In this document: positions 1-7,462 of the stretch, piece after piece
Numbering within the stretch: the stretch's first letter is position 1
How the letters are laid out: the number at the start of each line of letters is the position of its first letter
NCBI RefSeq assembly: GCF_024494355.1
Contig: NZ_JAKNQY010000023.1
Coordinates: 1 to 64,000, forward strand
Length of the DNA stretch: 64,000 nucleotides
DNA from: Pseudomonas sp. Q11
Lineage (GTDB): Bacteria > Pseudomonadota > Gammaproteobacteria > Pseudomonadales > Pseudomonadaceae
Reading direction: 5' to 3'
The notes under the pieces: model-generated
The model's input: the letters and a program-made list of their open reading frames with translations, nothing else
What the model was told of the DNA's origin: nothing
Database searches by the model: none
Translations under genes and position numbers: made by a program

Positions 1-65
1 AGAGGCGCAGGCATTGGAGTAGATTTGTGGGGATCCCTCAGGGTCTGTCCCCGTTTTTTTGCAAG

Positions 66-296
66 TCAATATTTACGAGAAAAATTTGATTTAACCACAC
101 TGGAAATATAGCTATTGAGTCCGCGGCCTGCCACCGCAAGTCGCTGCAATTCCGTGACCATTACTGGCCCGGGGCGATTGGAATCATACACATAGGTCCT
201 ATAGGTTCCTGAGGCAAACTCTACGGATATCGACCCGTGGGCCAGTTCATATGCCACCACATTTGACTGACCACTGAGATTTTTGTAACGCTCCAT
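66..296 (-). CDS. KTSC-like small protein (76 aa)
   Basis: A small basic protein of unknown role. The pattern of a polar N-terminus, an SNVVAYE strand, a VEFASGTYRTYVY strand and a helix ending GRGLNSYI resembles the KTSC fold, a short domain found in stand-alone proteins and beside lysyl-tRNA synthetase-related genes. I chose the ATG at 296 rather than the GTG at 305 because a strong Shine-Dalgarno (GAGGTGAG, about 301-308) sits just upstream of it. No partner gene is evident; the next gene is a BRCT protein 490 bases away on the same strand. The family call is from general pattern only and could be wrong; that it is a real gene is more secure. Confidence 0.55.
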   Translation of the reverse strand: MERYKNLSGQSNVVAYELAHGSISVEFASGTYRTYVYDSNRPGPVMVTELQRLAVAGRGLNSYISSVVKSNFSRKY

Positions 297-785
297 GCTT
301 CTCACCTCTTGAGACTAGCAAGTCGCCAGCACACACACTTTAGACTTCAATTGACTCCCAGCCAAGTCGGAAGTCCACTGCTTCAAGAAGCATGCGTAAA
401 TTGCGAATTTCGCCAATGCTGAGTAGACACAGAGAAGGCTACGGGAGCTCAAAATCAGCAATTCTATGATGCACAATTCCACTAAATTCGATAACCAACT
501 GATTTATCTATAGTTACTAGCTGGGGGTACGGCGAATTTTCCAACGAACTCCAGTCGCCCGAAAAACCTCGTCTCGCCGAAATATACCGTTCGTCTGGTG
601 CTACCATACAAAACGAAGTCCTCGCAAAAATTCAAGGGCTTTGCTGCTCCTGCACATCCACTTTCTGTCCATACACTGAACTCTGTGGGAGCGAGCCTGC
701 TCGCGATGAGGCCATCACCACCACCGACACTCTGCCGGCCGGGATGGAGAGCTGCCCGTCCTGGAGCATCACGCCCGAAACAATC
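297..785. other. Intergenic stretch with one REP, no gene recognised
   Basis: No reading frame here has a convincing start, ribosome site or recognisable product. The stretch is less GC-rich than the core genes and contains a single REP element at 685-710. A plus-strand frame at 598-813 runs through that REP and is not a credible gene. Confidence 0.6.
685..710 (+). repeat. Single REP element
   Basis: GTGGGAGCGAGCCTGCTCGCGA is the common imperfect palindrome of fluorescens-group REP sequences. It is solitary here: no inverted partner follows within 100 bases. Confidence 0.8.
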
Positions 786-1427
786 TCAACCAAACAACAC
801 CTTTAGCCAATGATCCTCACCCACAATGGCGATCGAAGCCCCCGCCTCCCGCAGTTCCACTGCCTTCATGATCTTCGCTCCGTAGGTACTGTGGCGCCAC
901 TGCTCATTACCCACGCTGCCGACCACCAGGTAATGCACCTTCTTACTCACGCCGCCCCCAATCAAACCACCCCGTTCTTCGACTAACACCTGGCAATCTT
1001 TGCGCGGCCCAAAGGCCATGACCCCCGTAAACACAAACATCCGGCCATTCCACACCAATTCAGGAGCCGGCGTGTTGAATGGAAGATCCGTAGGAGCAAC
1101 GGCAACAGCACCGCCGACCTTTGGCCTCTCTATATCCAGTCCAGAAAAACCATGCAGGATATTAAGCAGCTCAAGAGACTCATCCGGGTCCAGAACATCG
1201 TCCTGAAGCATGCACGCCAAACGCGAATACAACAGATTGATCACCGGATCGTTCAGGTGCGCCAGATTGCTTTCCAACCATTGCTTCAGGAACATCGCTT
1301 CAGTGGTATTCACAACACCATCTGCGGCAATCCCGGCAGCCAGCCCGACCAATGCGTCAGCAGCGCGTCGGTCGATACGGGCGCGGTGGAAGAATTTGCT
1401 GTTTTCGAATTCGTTGTGTAGGTCCAT
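786..1427 (-). CDS. TerB-like and BRCT domain protein (213 aa)
   Basis: Residues about 20-95 form a helical segment with the pattern LAAGIAADGVVNTTE, resembling the acidic TerB (tellurite-resistance) fold. Residues about 125-213 form a BRCT domain of the NAD-dependent DNA ligase/RFC type, with GRMFVFTGVMAFGPRK, a GG pair (ERGGLIGGGVSKK), YLVVG and a C-terminal W (EDHWLKVL). Such BRCT domains bind DNA ends or phosphopeptides. Here there is no ligase or exonuclease domain, so the protein is probably an adaptor. The start at 1427 is preceded by AAGGA at suitable spacing. It stands alone in an accessory region. The BRCT call is firm, the TerB-like call moderate, and the biological role is unknown. 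Confidence 0.85.
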   Translation of the reverse strand: MDLHNEFENSKFFHRARIDRRAADALVGLAAGIAADGVVNTTEAMFLKQWLESNLAHLNDPVINLLYSRLACMLQDDVLDPDESLELLNILHGFSGLDIERPKVGGAVAVAPTDLPFNTPAPELVWNGRMFVFTGVMAFGPRKDCQVLVEERGGLIGGGVSKKVHYLVVGSVGNEQWRHSTYGAKIMKAVELREAGASIAIVGEDHWLKVLFG

Positions 1428-2002
1428 TACGGGCGTTCCTTGGAGGGTGTTGGCTCGGCGCTAAGCGTGATCATTTACGGCAACGCCAATAAAGCTAGCA
1501 CTCTGCCATACATGCGCAAGCTCGCTCTGTCCGACCTGATGGTATCCCCTCGCTAGTGACACCCAGTGATCAACAATCCCTAGGCTCCTCTCCTGCCAGA
1601 TGGCCCGGCTCGATAAAGTCAAAAAGGCCTTCGTTCGGGCATCAACGCCTTGGCTACTCCACCTACCCATTACATCAGAATTCACCCACATCCTATCCAG
1701 GGTTACAAATCCAACTCATCAGGACGTTGACGACCTCCCCCAGCAACCTAAAATGCCTACCAAATACCCGCCAAGCCTAGGTTGACTCGATCAGCATGCT
1801 CAAATCGTGCGGGTTTTTTCTGAGTTAAAAACGATGTGATGTAACCGACTTGATCAGCGCGGACAGCCAATGGAAACCCCGCCTCACCGAAATCATGGAT
1901 CAGCAGAAACCGGGTTATTTGACACTCATGGGATTTCCAAATGATTGGAAACGTCAGCAATGGTGTCTGGTGTAAGGCTGCCAGGAACAGACCACGATCA
2001 AT
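1428..2002. other. Intergenic stretch, no recognised gene
   Basis: Two short minus-strand frames (1461-1691 and 1757-1960) are open, but neither has a recognisable domain or good ribosome site, and composition is lower in GC than the flanking core genes. They may be decayed gene remnants; I could not assign them. Confidence 0.5.
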
Positions 2003-2267
2003 TTACTGCTTAACTGATTTCGCGACCTGAGCTCGGACACGCATCGCGTTGTCTTTCGCCACTTCGAAATGGTGCACGCGAGAAGGTGGGCGCTTATTAC
2101 GCTCAATTTCGTCCATTTGCGTCATGCTCTCGACCAATCGGTTGAATAAATTCTTTTCCATCATCTCTATCCTCTGTTTCAACTCGCTCACTCAGACGAG
2201 CCGATTCCGCGACTGTCATTTGATGCACAGAGTCGAGCAAATCTTGCGGAATGCTTACATTCATCAT
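2003..2267 (-). pseudogene. Frame-split small coiled-coil gene
   Basis: Two overlapping minus-strand frames look like halves of one protein. The first starts at 2267 (MMNVSIPQDLLDSVHQM) and is sensible to about residue 27 (ESARLSE). The second, from a GTG at 2191, continues a helix with heptad-like spacing (ELKQRIEMMEKNLFNRLVE) and ends at 2003. The frames differ by one base near 2180-2190. Past that point the first frame turns into an unlikely polar tail ending at 2103. Joined, they would give a protein of about 85-88 residues. Alternatives are two separate overlapping genes or a programmed frameshift. No family was recognised. Confidence 0.35.
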
Positions 2268-2437
2268 TCCTTGCTGATTACTCTCACCGCTTGCCTTTAC
2301 CCCGTGGTTGGCAGGTGACATCCACAACGACGTAAATTATTGCCCATCCATAAAAATACCTAAACCTCGCCCGCCAGCATCGCGCCACGAGTGCAGCCTC
2401 CCCCAAGCGCCCGCTACTCTCTGACCGTCGCTGCCAA

Positions 2438-2636
2438 ATCGGCGACCGGGCGTGAGAACCCGAAGCAATCAAGGCGCAAAAGCGCCCATAATCCATCGTG
2501 GCGCTTTTTTTCGTCTGCGATGTCGTTTTATGGCGGCCGTGCGTGGGAGACCTTCGGGTCTACCGGTTACCTTGATTGCCGGATTCTCACCCCGCGCATG
2601 GCTGCCACCCCAACCTGTGAGAAGGTCGGTGGCAGC
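2438..2636 (+). promoter_or_regulatory. Structured 5' leader of the DUF3077 gene
   Basis: Four nested elements precede the DUF3077 start at 2661. First, an imperfect long inverted repeat pairs 2448-2474 with 2570-2593. Second, a terminator-like hairpin with a T7 run lies inside it (2478-2512). Third, a perfect UUCG-capped hairpin (AGACC-TTCG-GGTCT) spans 2548-2561. Fourth, a long stem-loop pairs GCTGCCACC (2601-2609) with GGTGGCAGC (2628-2636), closing just before the ribosome site AAGGAG. The arrangement resembles an attenuated or cis-regulated leader. The first 39 bases also occur alone upstream of the chemoreceptor gene at 3834-3872. Structure is read by eye; no Rfam family was recognised. 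Confidence 0.6.
2478..2512 (+). terminator. Intrinsic terminator inside the DUF3077 leader
   Basis: AGCGCC and GGCGCT pair around a 13-base loop and are followed by a run of seven T. It lies about 150 bases ahead of the DUF3077 start codon, so on the plus strand it would act as an attenuator or end a short leader RNA. Confidence 0.65.
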
Positions 2637-2660
2637 TCTTTCAAGTCAAGGAGCCAGACA

Positions 2661-2939
2661 ATGCCAAACCCGCAAGACATCAAAACCCCAGGCCTAACCC
2701 CCTTCTCCTACCACTCCGACCTCCCCCTCTTCCGCGTCAACAGCGGCATTCCCATCGGCGAAGCCCTGTCCCACGCCTCCGACCTGCTCCACGTTGCCAA
2801 GCTCTTGGCCGAGGACGCGGCGATGATTCGCAGCACGGATCGGTACGCCTGGGCGTCGTGTTATTTGCAGGATATGAGCAAAGCGGTGATTGATGACGTG
2901 GTGAAGGTGCTGGAGGCGCCGGGGAGTCATCCTGCTTAA
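2661..2939 (+). CDS. DUF3077 family protein (92 aa)
   Basis: A small, mostly helical protein typical of pseudomonads. The core FRVNSGIPIGEALSHASDLLHVAKLLAEDA followed by YLQDMSKAVIDDVVKVLE matches the DUF3077 pattern; the function of the family is not known. The frame stays open upstream to 2391, but I chose the ATG at 2661 because AAGGAG lies at ideal spacing and the upstream part is the structured leader. The next gene is on the other strand, so it is monocistronic. Expression is probably controlled by the leader at 2438-2636. Confidence 0.85.
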   Translation: MPNPQDIKTPGLTPFSYHSDLPLFRVNSGIPIGEALSHASDLLHVAKLLAEDAAMIRSTDRYAWASCYLQDMSKAVIDDVVKVLEAPGSHPA

Positions 2940-3023
2940 GAGCTGCGGGGGCAATGCTGCTCCGAGGGGCAGCATTGAATTGTATTTGCAGAAGCGGATA
3001 AAAGAAGGGCTGCTTCGCAGCCC

Positions 3024-3047
3024 AGCGGGAGCAAGCTCCCTCGCCAC
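3024..3047. repeat. Single REP element
   Basis: AGCGGGAGCAAGCTCCCTCG is the second REP type seen in this window (GTGGCGAGGGAGC on the other strand). It lies just after the DUF3077 gene. Confidence 0.75.
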
Positions 3048-3174
3048 GGGGGCTACGGACAGAGCACGATCACTGGCTGCAATGAATAGGCGGACACCAA
3101 ATCAACCATGGTCTGTCCCCCGTTTTCCTACGAGAACGCTCTGGCGCTGCGGGCCCAATACCCACGCAAGCGCA

Positions 3175-3711
3175 TCATGTCGCCAAGCAATAGGTAGACT
3201 GCACCAACCCCGAAGCAAACCAGCGGCTGGATACCAGTTTTAGATCTACGTCCTGCTCAAGCGCCCCGAACAATGGCCTTCCGGAACCGATCAGCACAGG
3301 TACAGTGGTAATCACCATGTCGGTGATTAATCCATCGCGCAGGAATGACTGCACCACCTGTCCACCATCGACATAGACCCGACGTACGCCTTGTCTCGTC
3401 AGTTCCTCCATCACGTCCTTGGGCGCGAGGCCGGAGAACCGGAGCTTGCCCTTCAGTGCCCCGGGCACTGGCGCATCCGCCAGGCTTTCAGACAGCACCA
3501 CCACGGGGCGCTCATAGAACCAGGTGTCGAAGGTCCGGACCTTCTCATAGGTTCCGCGCCCCATCACGATCACGTCCTTGTCAGCGATGAAGTCTGAGTA
3601 GCCATGGTCCTCGGTTTGATCATCGCGCTGTAAAAGCCAGTCGATGTCACCGTCGGGCCTGGCGATAAAGCCATCCAGGCTGGTGGCGATGAAAACATGT
3701 GCAGTGGCCAT
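3175..3711 (-). CDS. Dihydrofolate reductase-like (RibD C-terminal) protein (178 aa)
   Basis: Belongs to the DHFR/RibD C-terminal superfamily of NADPH-dependent reductases. It has the N-terminal strand VFIATSLDGFIARPDG with the substrate Asp region, GRGTYE (51-56) at the cofactor loop, and YVDGG (113-117) binding the NADP phosphates. The length of about 180 is usual for stand-alone YyaP/YwjB-like members. The substrate of these stand-alone proteins is generally unknown, and there are no folate or riboflavin genes nearby to suggest one. The start at 3711 has AAGGAG upstream. It is divergent from the chemoreceptor gene and appears monocistronic. Confidence 0.88.
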   Translation of the reverse strand: MATAHVFIATSLDGFIARPDGDIDWLLQRDDQTEDHGYSDFIADKDVIVMGRGTYEKVRTFDTWFYERPVVVLSESLADAPVPGALKGKLRFSGLAPKDVMEELTRQGVRRVYVDGGQVVQSFLRDGLITDMVITTVPVLIGSGRPLFGALEQDVDLKLVSSRWFASGLVQSTYCLAT

Positions 3712-3833
3712 CAGGATCTCCTTGTTTATACGGGTATTTCGATGCCCGGCGTCGAGAAACGCCTGCTGGCATTAATCATCTATTGTGCAATCGCTCCCAT
3801 CGCTTGTCTTCGGGCCCATCGGTCGTTGGCGTT

Positions 3834-3872
3834 ATCGGCAAGCGGGCGTGAGCGCCCGAAGCAATCAAAGCG
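3834..3872 (+). repeat. Solo copy of the DUF3077-leader repeat
   Basis: Thirty-nine bases align with 2438-2476 with only a few mismatches; the shared core is GGGCGTGAG-NN-CCCGAAGCAATCAA. Here there is no inverted partner or terminator. It lies about 70 bases before the chemoreceptor start. Confidence 0.7.
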
Positions 3873-3941
3873 AACCTCCGAGCGCTCCGCCGGCCCTCAA
3901 CTACACTTGCCCTGAAATCCCCGCCCCAGGAGTAGTAGGCG

Positions 3942-5549
3942 ATGAAGATCAGGACCAAGATCATAGGCTCGGGGTTGATCAGCCTTTTCTTTGCCCTCGT
4001 GCTCGGCGGCATCGGGTTGTGGGGCTATATCAGCATGACCAGTGCTCTGGCGCGCAGCGAGACCAGTATTTCGGCGATGCGCAAGCACATGGAGGCGGAC
4101 ATGATGCACGACGCCATTCGTGGCGATGTGTTGGCCGCTTTGCTGGTGGCGCCGGGGGATGCTGCGGGAGCCAAGGAGGTGAGGGACGCGTTCGATGAGC
4201 ATGCGCAACGGATGCGCAAGGTCATCGCCGAGAATGCCGAGGCCCAGTTGCCGCAAGCGATCGCCCAGGCCGTTACCGAGTTGAAACCACAAGTCGAAAG
4301 CTATATCGCGTCGGCGCAACAGGTGATCGGTAAGGCGCTGGCTGGCGCCCAGGATGGCCGGGCGTTGCGGACGGAGTTCGACGGGGCGTTTTCGGCGCTG
4401 GAGGAGCGTAACGAGGCGGTGAGCGAGTTGATCGAGAGCCAGGCCCATGCCACCCGCGAGCAACAGGACCACAGCATTCAAACGTCGGAGCGCTGGCTGG
4501 TTTTCACGTTGCTGGCCACCTGCGTGGCGTTGGCGCTGTTGTCGTGGAGCCTGCTCAAGGCGGTGCTTACGCCACTGAACAAGATCATCCTCAATACCCA
4601 GGCGATTTCCCAAGGGGATTTGCAGCGCTCGATGGGGGCTCAAAGCAAGGATGAGCTGGGTCAGTTGCAAGGTGTGATCGAACAGATGCAGGTCAATTTG
4701 CGACAGATGATCGCCACGATCCGCAGCCAGAGTGACGAGTTGCATGGCACGTCGCGCGTGCTGGGCGATACGGCGCGGCAAATTGTGTCCAGCGCCGATC
4801 ATCAGGCTCAGAGTGCGACCAGCATGGCGGCGAGCATGGAGCAGATGATGGCGAACATCAGCCAGATCCATCAGCACGCCGACAGCGCCCGGACGATCTC
4901 GGCGCAGTCCGAACAACTGGCCAGCAGCGGCGGGCAAGTGATCCTTGGGGTGGTGGAGGGCATGAACAGGATCGCCGAAGTGGTCAATCAGTCGTCCAGC
5001 AAGATCACCGCGCTGGATGCGTCGTCCGAGGACATTCATTCCATCATTCAAGTGATCAAGAGCATTGCCGAGCAAACCAATCTGTTGGCCCTCAACGCCG
5101 CCATCGAAGCCGCCCGCGCCGGTGAGGCGGGGCGCGGCTTTGCGGTGGTGGCCGATGAGGTGCGTAACCTGGCGGCGCGCACCACCCAGTCCACCCAGGA
5201 AATCACCGCGATGATCGAGCGCATCCAGACCAGCGCCCGGGATGCGGTGGCGAACATGCAGGCTTGCGTCAGCCGCGTGGACGAAGGCGTCTCACTGGCC
5301 CAGCAGGCCGGGGTGTCCATCAGCGAAATCCGCACCGGCGCCCGGCATGCGGCAGAAGTGGTGGAGGAAATTTCCCAGACCATTGCCGAACAATCGAAGG
5401 CCAGCGATGAAATGGCTCAGAGGGTGGAGTCGATTGCCGAGCAGTCCCGCGAGAACACCCGCTCGATTCACAACCTGACGCAAACAGCGGATCAACTGAA
5501 CGATGCGGCGGGGTCGATGCAGTCTTCGGTGCAGCAGTTCAAGATTTGA
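3942..5549 (+). CDS. Methyl-accepting chemotaxis protein (535 aa)
   Basis: A classical transmembrane chemoreceptor that signals through CheA/CheW. TM1 is about 8-31. A periplasmic sensor of roughly 155 residues, all helical and compatible with a four-helix-bundle domain, follows. TM2 is about 184-206 and HAMP about 207-260. The cytoplasmic coiled coil carries the invariant hairpin tip (SIAEQTNLLALNAAIEAARA, about 373-392, then GRGFAVVADEVRNLA). There is no C-terminal CheR-binding pentapeptide. The ligand cannot be read from sequence. The gene is monocistronic and convergent with the RES-Xre module. Confidence 0.95.
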   Translation: MKIRTKIIGSGLISLFFALVLGGIGLWGYISMTSALARSETSISAMRKHMEADMMHDAIRGDVLAALLVAPGDAAGAKEVRDAFDEHAQRMRKVIAENAEAQLPQAIAQAVTELKPQVESYIASAQQVIGKALAGAQDGRALRTEFDGAFSALEERNEAVSELIESQAHATREQQDHSIQTSERWLVFTLLATCVALALLSWSLLKAVLTPLNKIILNTQAISQGDLQRSMGAQSKDELGQLQGVIEQMQVNLRQMIATIRSQSDELHGTSRVLGDTARQIVSSADHQAQSATSMAASMEQMMANISQIHQHADSARTISAQSEQLASSGGQVILGVVEGMNRIAEVVNQSSSKITALDASSEDIHSIIQVIKSIAEQTNLLALNAAIEAARAGEAGRGFAVVADEVRNLAARTTQSTQEITAMIERIQTSARDAVANMQACVSRVDEGVSLAQQAGVSISEIRTGARHAAEVVEEISQTIAEQSKASDEMAQRVESIAEQSRENTRSIHNLTQTADQLNDAAGSMQSSVQQFKI

Positions 5550-5572
5550 TCAATCGGCTGCATTCACTTTTG

Positions 5573-5599
5573 TGGCGGGGGCGCTTGCTCCCGCTGGGC
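5573..5599. repeat. Single REP element
   Basis: GTGGCGGGGGCGCTTGCTCCCGC is a variant REP palindrome just after the chemoreceptor stop codon. Confidence 0.65.
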
Positions 5600-5616
5600 G
5601 ACATAACAGCCTCTGC

Positions 5617-5676
5617 TTTCAATAATCGCGAATTATTGAAAATTATGGCTGGGCAATAATTATTGCCCAGCCATAA
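5617..5676. repeat. Two tandem palindromes between convergent genes
   Basis: 5617-5641 has perfect 10-base arms (TTTCAATAAT and ATTATTGAAA) around CGCGA. Immediately after, 5643-5676 is a perfect 34-base palindrome (half site TTATGGCTGGGCAATAA) with no loop. They sit between the convergent chemoreceptor and RES toxin genes. Position suggests a bidirectional transcription stop, but neither has a T run of terminator quality. Confidence 0.7.
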
Positions 5677-5683
5677 GCCTGAC

Positions 5684-6361
5684 TCACACCTCGCTCACCT
5701 CAAACACAAACGAAATCTCCCGCTTCTGGGCACTCCAGACGTACCGGATATGCTTGCCCTGCACCGGAACCGAAACCGCCGGGGGGCGAAACGCCGCCAC
5801 GCATTCGTGCCCGGACAGGCGGACGCTGTTGTACAGCAAGCCCCAGGACAGGGTTTCGCGCAGTTGCCGGGCGAACACCTGGGACGGACCGTAGGCGGCG
5901 GGGTCCGGGTCGTGCAGGTGCGGGTAGTCGTGGCGGATGTCGTGCAGCGGCTTGATGACCTTGTTGACGTAAGTACGCATGGTCAATTCCAGATCCGGCT
6001 CGTTGGTCGCCCCGAGGAATCGCGCCTGGTGGTAGCAGGTCTCGGCAATGGCGGCTTCCTGGCTGCTGGCGGCGTAGTAGACGCCGAAGGTGCCGTCGCT
6101 GAAGCGGCTGCTTTTGCCGATATGGGTAAACGCGGCCATCACCGGCGAGGAGCCGGGCCCGGAAATGCGGTCCTCGGGGCGGACGCGGGACAGCACACCG
6201 GCTGCTTCCATGAGCCGGTCGTTGGTCAGTGCTTCCAGGGCATACGCGGTGGGCAGGTCCTCAGGATCAAGCACGTCTTCAAATAGCGCAATCGGCGGGA
6301 AGCTGCTGTTGACGATCCGGTAGGCACGCTTCCATTGCGGGTCCGCCAGTGGTGGCGTCAT
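5684..6361 (-). CDS. RES-domain toxin, NAD+-targeting (225 aa)
   Basis: The RES family acts as the toxin of Xre/MbcA-RES modules; characterised members degrade NAD+ by phosphorolysis or hydrolysis. The three name-giving residues are visible: Arg in KRAYRIV near the N-terminus, Glu in AIAETCYHQARF, and Ser in LLYNSVR. The length is typical. The start at 6361 overlaps the antitoxin stop as TGATG, giving translational coupling, with the antitoxin first as is usual. A longer upstream frame exists inside the antitoxin gene and was rejected. Expression is expected to be autoregulated by the antitoxin. Confidence 0.92.
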   Translation of the reverse strand: MTPPLADPQWKRAYRIVNSSFPPIALFEDVLDPEDLPTAYALEALTNDRLMEAAGVLSRVRPEDRISGPGSSPVMAAFTHIGKSSRFSDGTFGVYYAASSQEAAIAETCYHQARFLGATNEPDLELTMRTYVNKVIKPLHDIRHDYPHLHDPDPAAYGPSQVFARQLRETLSWGLLYNSVRLSGHECVAAFRPPAVSVPVQGKHIRYVWSAQKREISFVFEVSEV

Positions 6362-6771
6362 CAACCGCGCACTCCGTCGAGGTAACGCCGCACATCGGCA
6401 ATGTCCACCACCCGCCCGGCGAGCATGTAGGCCAGTGCCGACTGGCCGTTGAAGGGCGCAGCGGTATTGGGGCTGCTGACCCACTGGTAAGCGCGGTCCC
6501 GGCTGTTGCTGAAGATGATGCTCAGCGCCTTGTGAATGCCCATGAGGTAGGAAATGCGCTCCAAGGTGTCACGGGGCAGCTTTACGTTTTCCGGTAATTG
6601 TTTGTACTTATAGAAAGTCGTGTTGCCTACCTTGCCCAGCAACGTGCGTTGCTGCTCGACGCTGCAGCCCCACAGCGCCATGAGATTGAAGAAAAACTTC
6701 AACGCGACCCGACCCGCGTCCGGGGAGTCCAATTGTTGCTGTGCGTTGAGGGTGATGGAGGAAGTCGCCAT
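6361..6771 (-). CDS. Xre/MbcA/ParS antitoxin (136 aa)
   Basis: Antitoxin partner of the RES protein. The N-terminal half carries a helix-turn-helix-like region (VEQQRTLLGKVGNTTFYKYK). The C-terminal half has the MbcA/ParS toxin-binding signature: RAYQWVSSPN, then NGQSALAYMLAG and a VRRYLDGVRG end that reaches into the toxin active site in known complexes. It is the first gene of the module and probably represses its own promoter just upstream of 6771. The unrelated DinJ-YafQ module lies about 100 bases upstream on the same strand. Confidence 0.92.
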   Translation of the reverse strand: MATSSITLNAQQQLDSPDAGRVALKFFFNLMALWGCSVEQQRTLLGKVGNTTFYKYKQLPENVKLPRDTLERISYLMGIHKALSIIFSNSRDRAYQWVSSPNTAAPFNGQSALAYMLAGRVVDIADVRRYLDGVRG

Positions 6772-6868
6772 GAGGTTTGGGCTCCTTTGTCGCGGGGTGA
6801 TGCTTAGAGGGTAGTACAGATATGGAGAATTCGTAAATTTTTATTCGCAAGTGGATTCTATCGACCGA

Positions 6869-7183
6869 TTATCTGAACAACTCGGCATGGCTTCCCAAGT
6901 CAACAAACGTCACCAAGTCCGAGCGCGAATGCTCATAAATCAAAAGGAAGTCACCGCCAATATGACACTCTCGAAACCCATCCCAGTTACCAGTCAATGC
7001 ATGATCCATGTATTCACTCGGTAGCTGCTCACCCAAAAAAAGCATAACCATCACATGACGCACTTCATTCATATCGCGCCGTCCCGCTCTTTTGTAACGC
7101 TCCCAGGACTTTTTGAATTCAGACGTATATGCGCATTGCTTCGGTAATTCAGCGCGCTTTTGCTTTTCTCCCGGTTTCGCCAT
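6869..7183 (-). CDS. yafQ: YafQ-type RelE/ParE toxin (104 aa)
   Basis: A ribosome-dependent mRNA interferase of the YafQ branch of the RelE superfamily. The core (LTGNWDGFRECHIGGDFLLIY followed by LGSHAELF) keeps the histidines, Asp and C-terminal H-x-x-L-F expected of YafQ. The N-terminus is lysine-rich. The start at 7183 overlaps the antitoxin gene by 35 bases, with GAGAGG as ribosome site. Its activity is neutralised by the upstream DinJ/RelB protein. Length is slightly longer than the E. coli enzyme. Confidence in the family is high and in the exact subfamily moderately high. Confidence 0.9.
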   Translation of the reverse strand: MAKPGEKQKRAELPKQCAYTSEFKKSWERYKRAGRRDMNEVRHVMVMLFLGEQLPSEYMDHALTGNWDGFRECHIGGDFLLIYEHSRSDLVTFVDLGSHAELFR

Positions 7184-7439
7184 CAGCCTCTCTCAGCATG
7201 TCGTCTATCGAATTGAATCGTTGACGGATGTCCCGTGCCTCAATCATGGCCCGGGCGGTCTTTTCCGAAGGCACTCGCACCTCGAATGGAAGCCCCTGAG
7301 TCTCAACAACCTGACGCAGGAAAAGACGCATCGCGTCGCTAACACTCAATCCGCAAGCGTTCAAAACCTCGGTGGCACGGGCCTTCAATTCCTCATCAAT
7401 GCGGCAACGCACGTCGGTGGTTTTCAATAATGCACCCAT
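7149..7439 (-). CDS. dinJ: DinJ/RelB-type antitoxin (96 aa)
   Basis: The N-terminal ribbon-helix-helix has the DinJ pattern: DVRCRIDEELKARATEVLN, then GLSVSDAMRLFLRQVVE. The C-terminal half wraps the toxin. It begins a two-gene operon with yafQ. A 10-base palindrome (TGTAGCTACA) 24 bases upstream of the start is a plausible operator for autorepression. The sequence agrees with the RelB/DinJ family over its full length. Confidence 0.92.
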   Translation of the reverse strand: MGALLKTTDVRCRIDEELKARATEVLNACGLSVSDAMRLFLRQVVETQGLPFEVRVPSEKTARAMIEARDIRQRFNSIDDMLREADGETGRKAKAR

Positions 7440-7462
7440 GGAATCAACCTCATCATTAACTT

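Noticed and set aside
598..813. Plus-strand frame near the left edge
   Set aside because: It is built on a REP element and has no ribosome site or recognisable product.
1461..1960. Two short minus-strand frames between the BRCT gene and the split gene
   Set aside because: No domain, weak starts, and no supporting context; possibly decayed sequence but not supportable as genes.
2391..2660. Upstream in-frame extension of the DUF3077 gene
   Set aside because: It reads through a terminator and hairpins, has no homology pattern, and the ribosome site belongs to the ATG at 2661.
3897..5075. Long minus-strand open frame opposite the chemoreceptor gene
   Set aside because: It is antisense to a clear MCP, has no domain, and its His/Arg/Leu-rich composition is typical of shadow frames in high-GC DNA.
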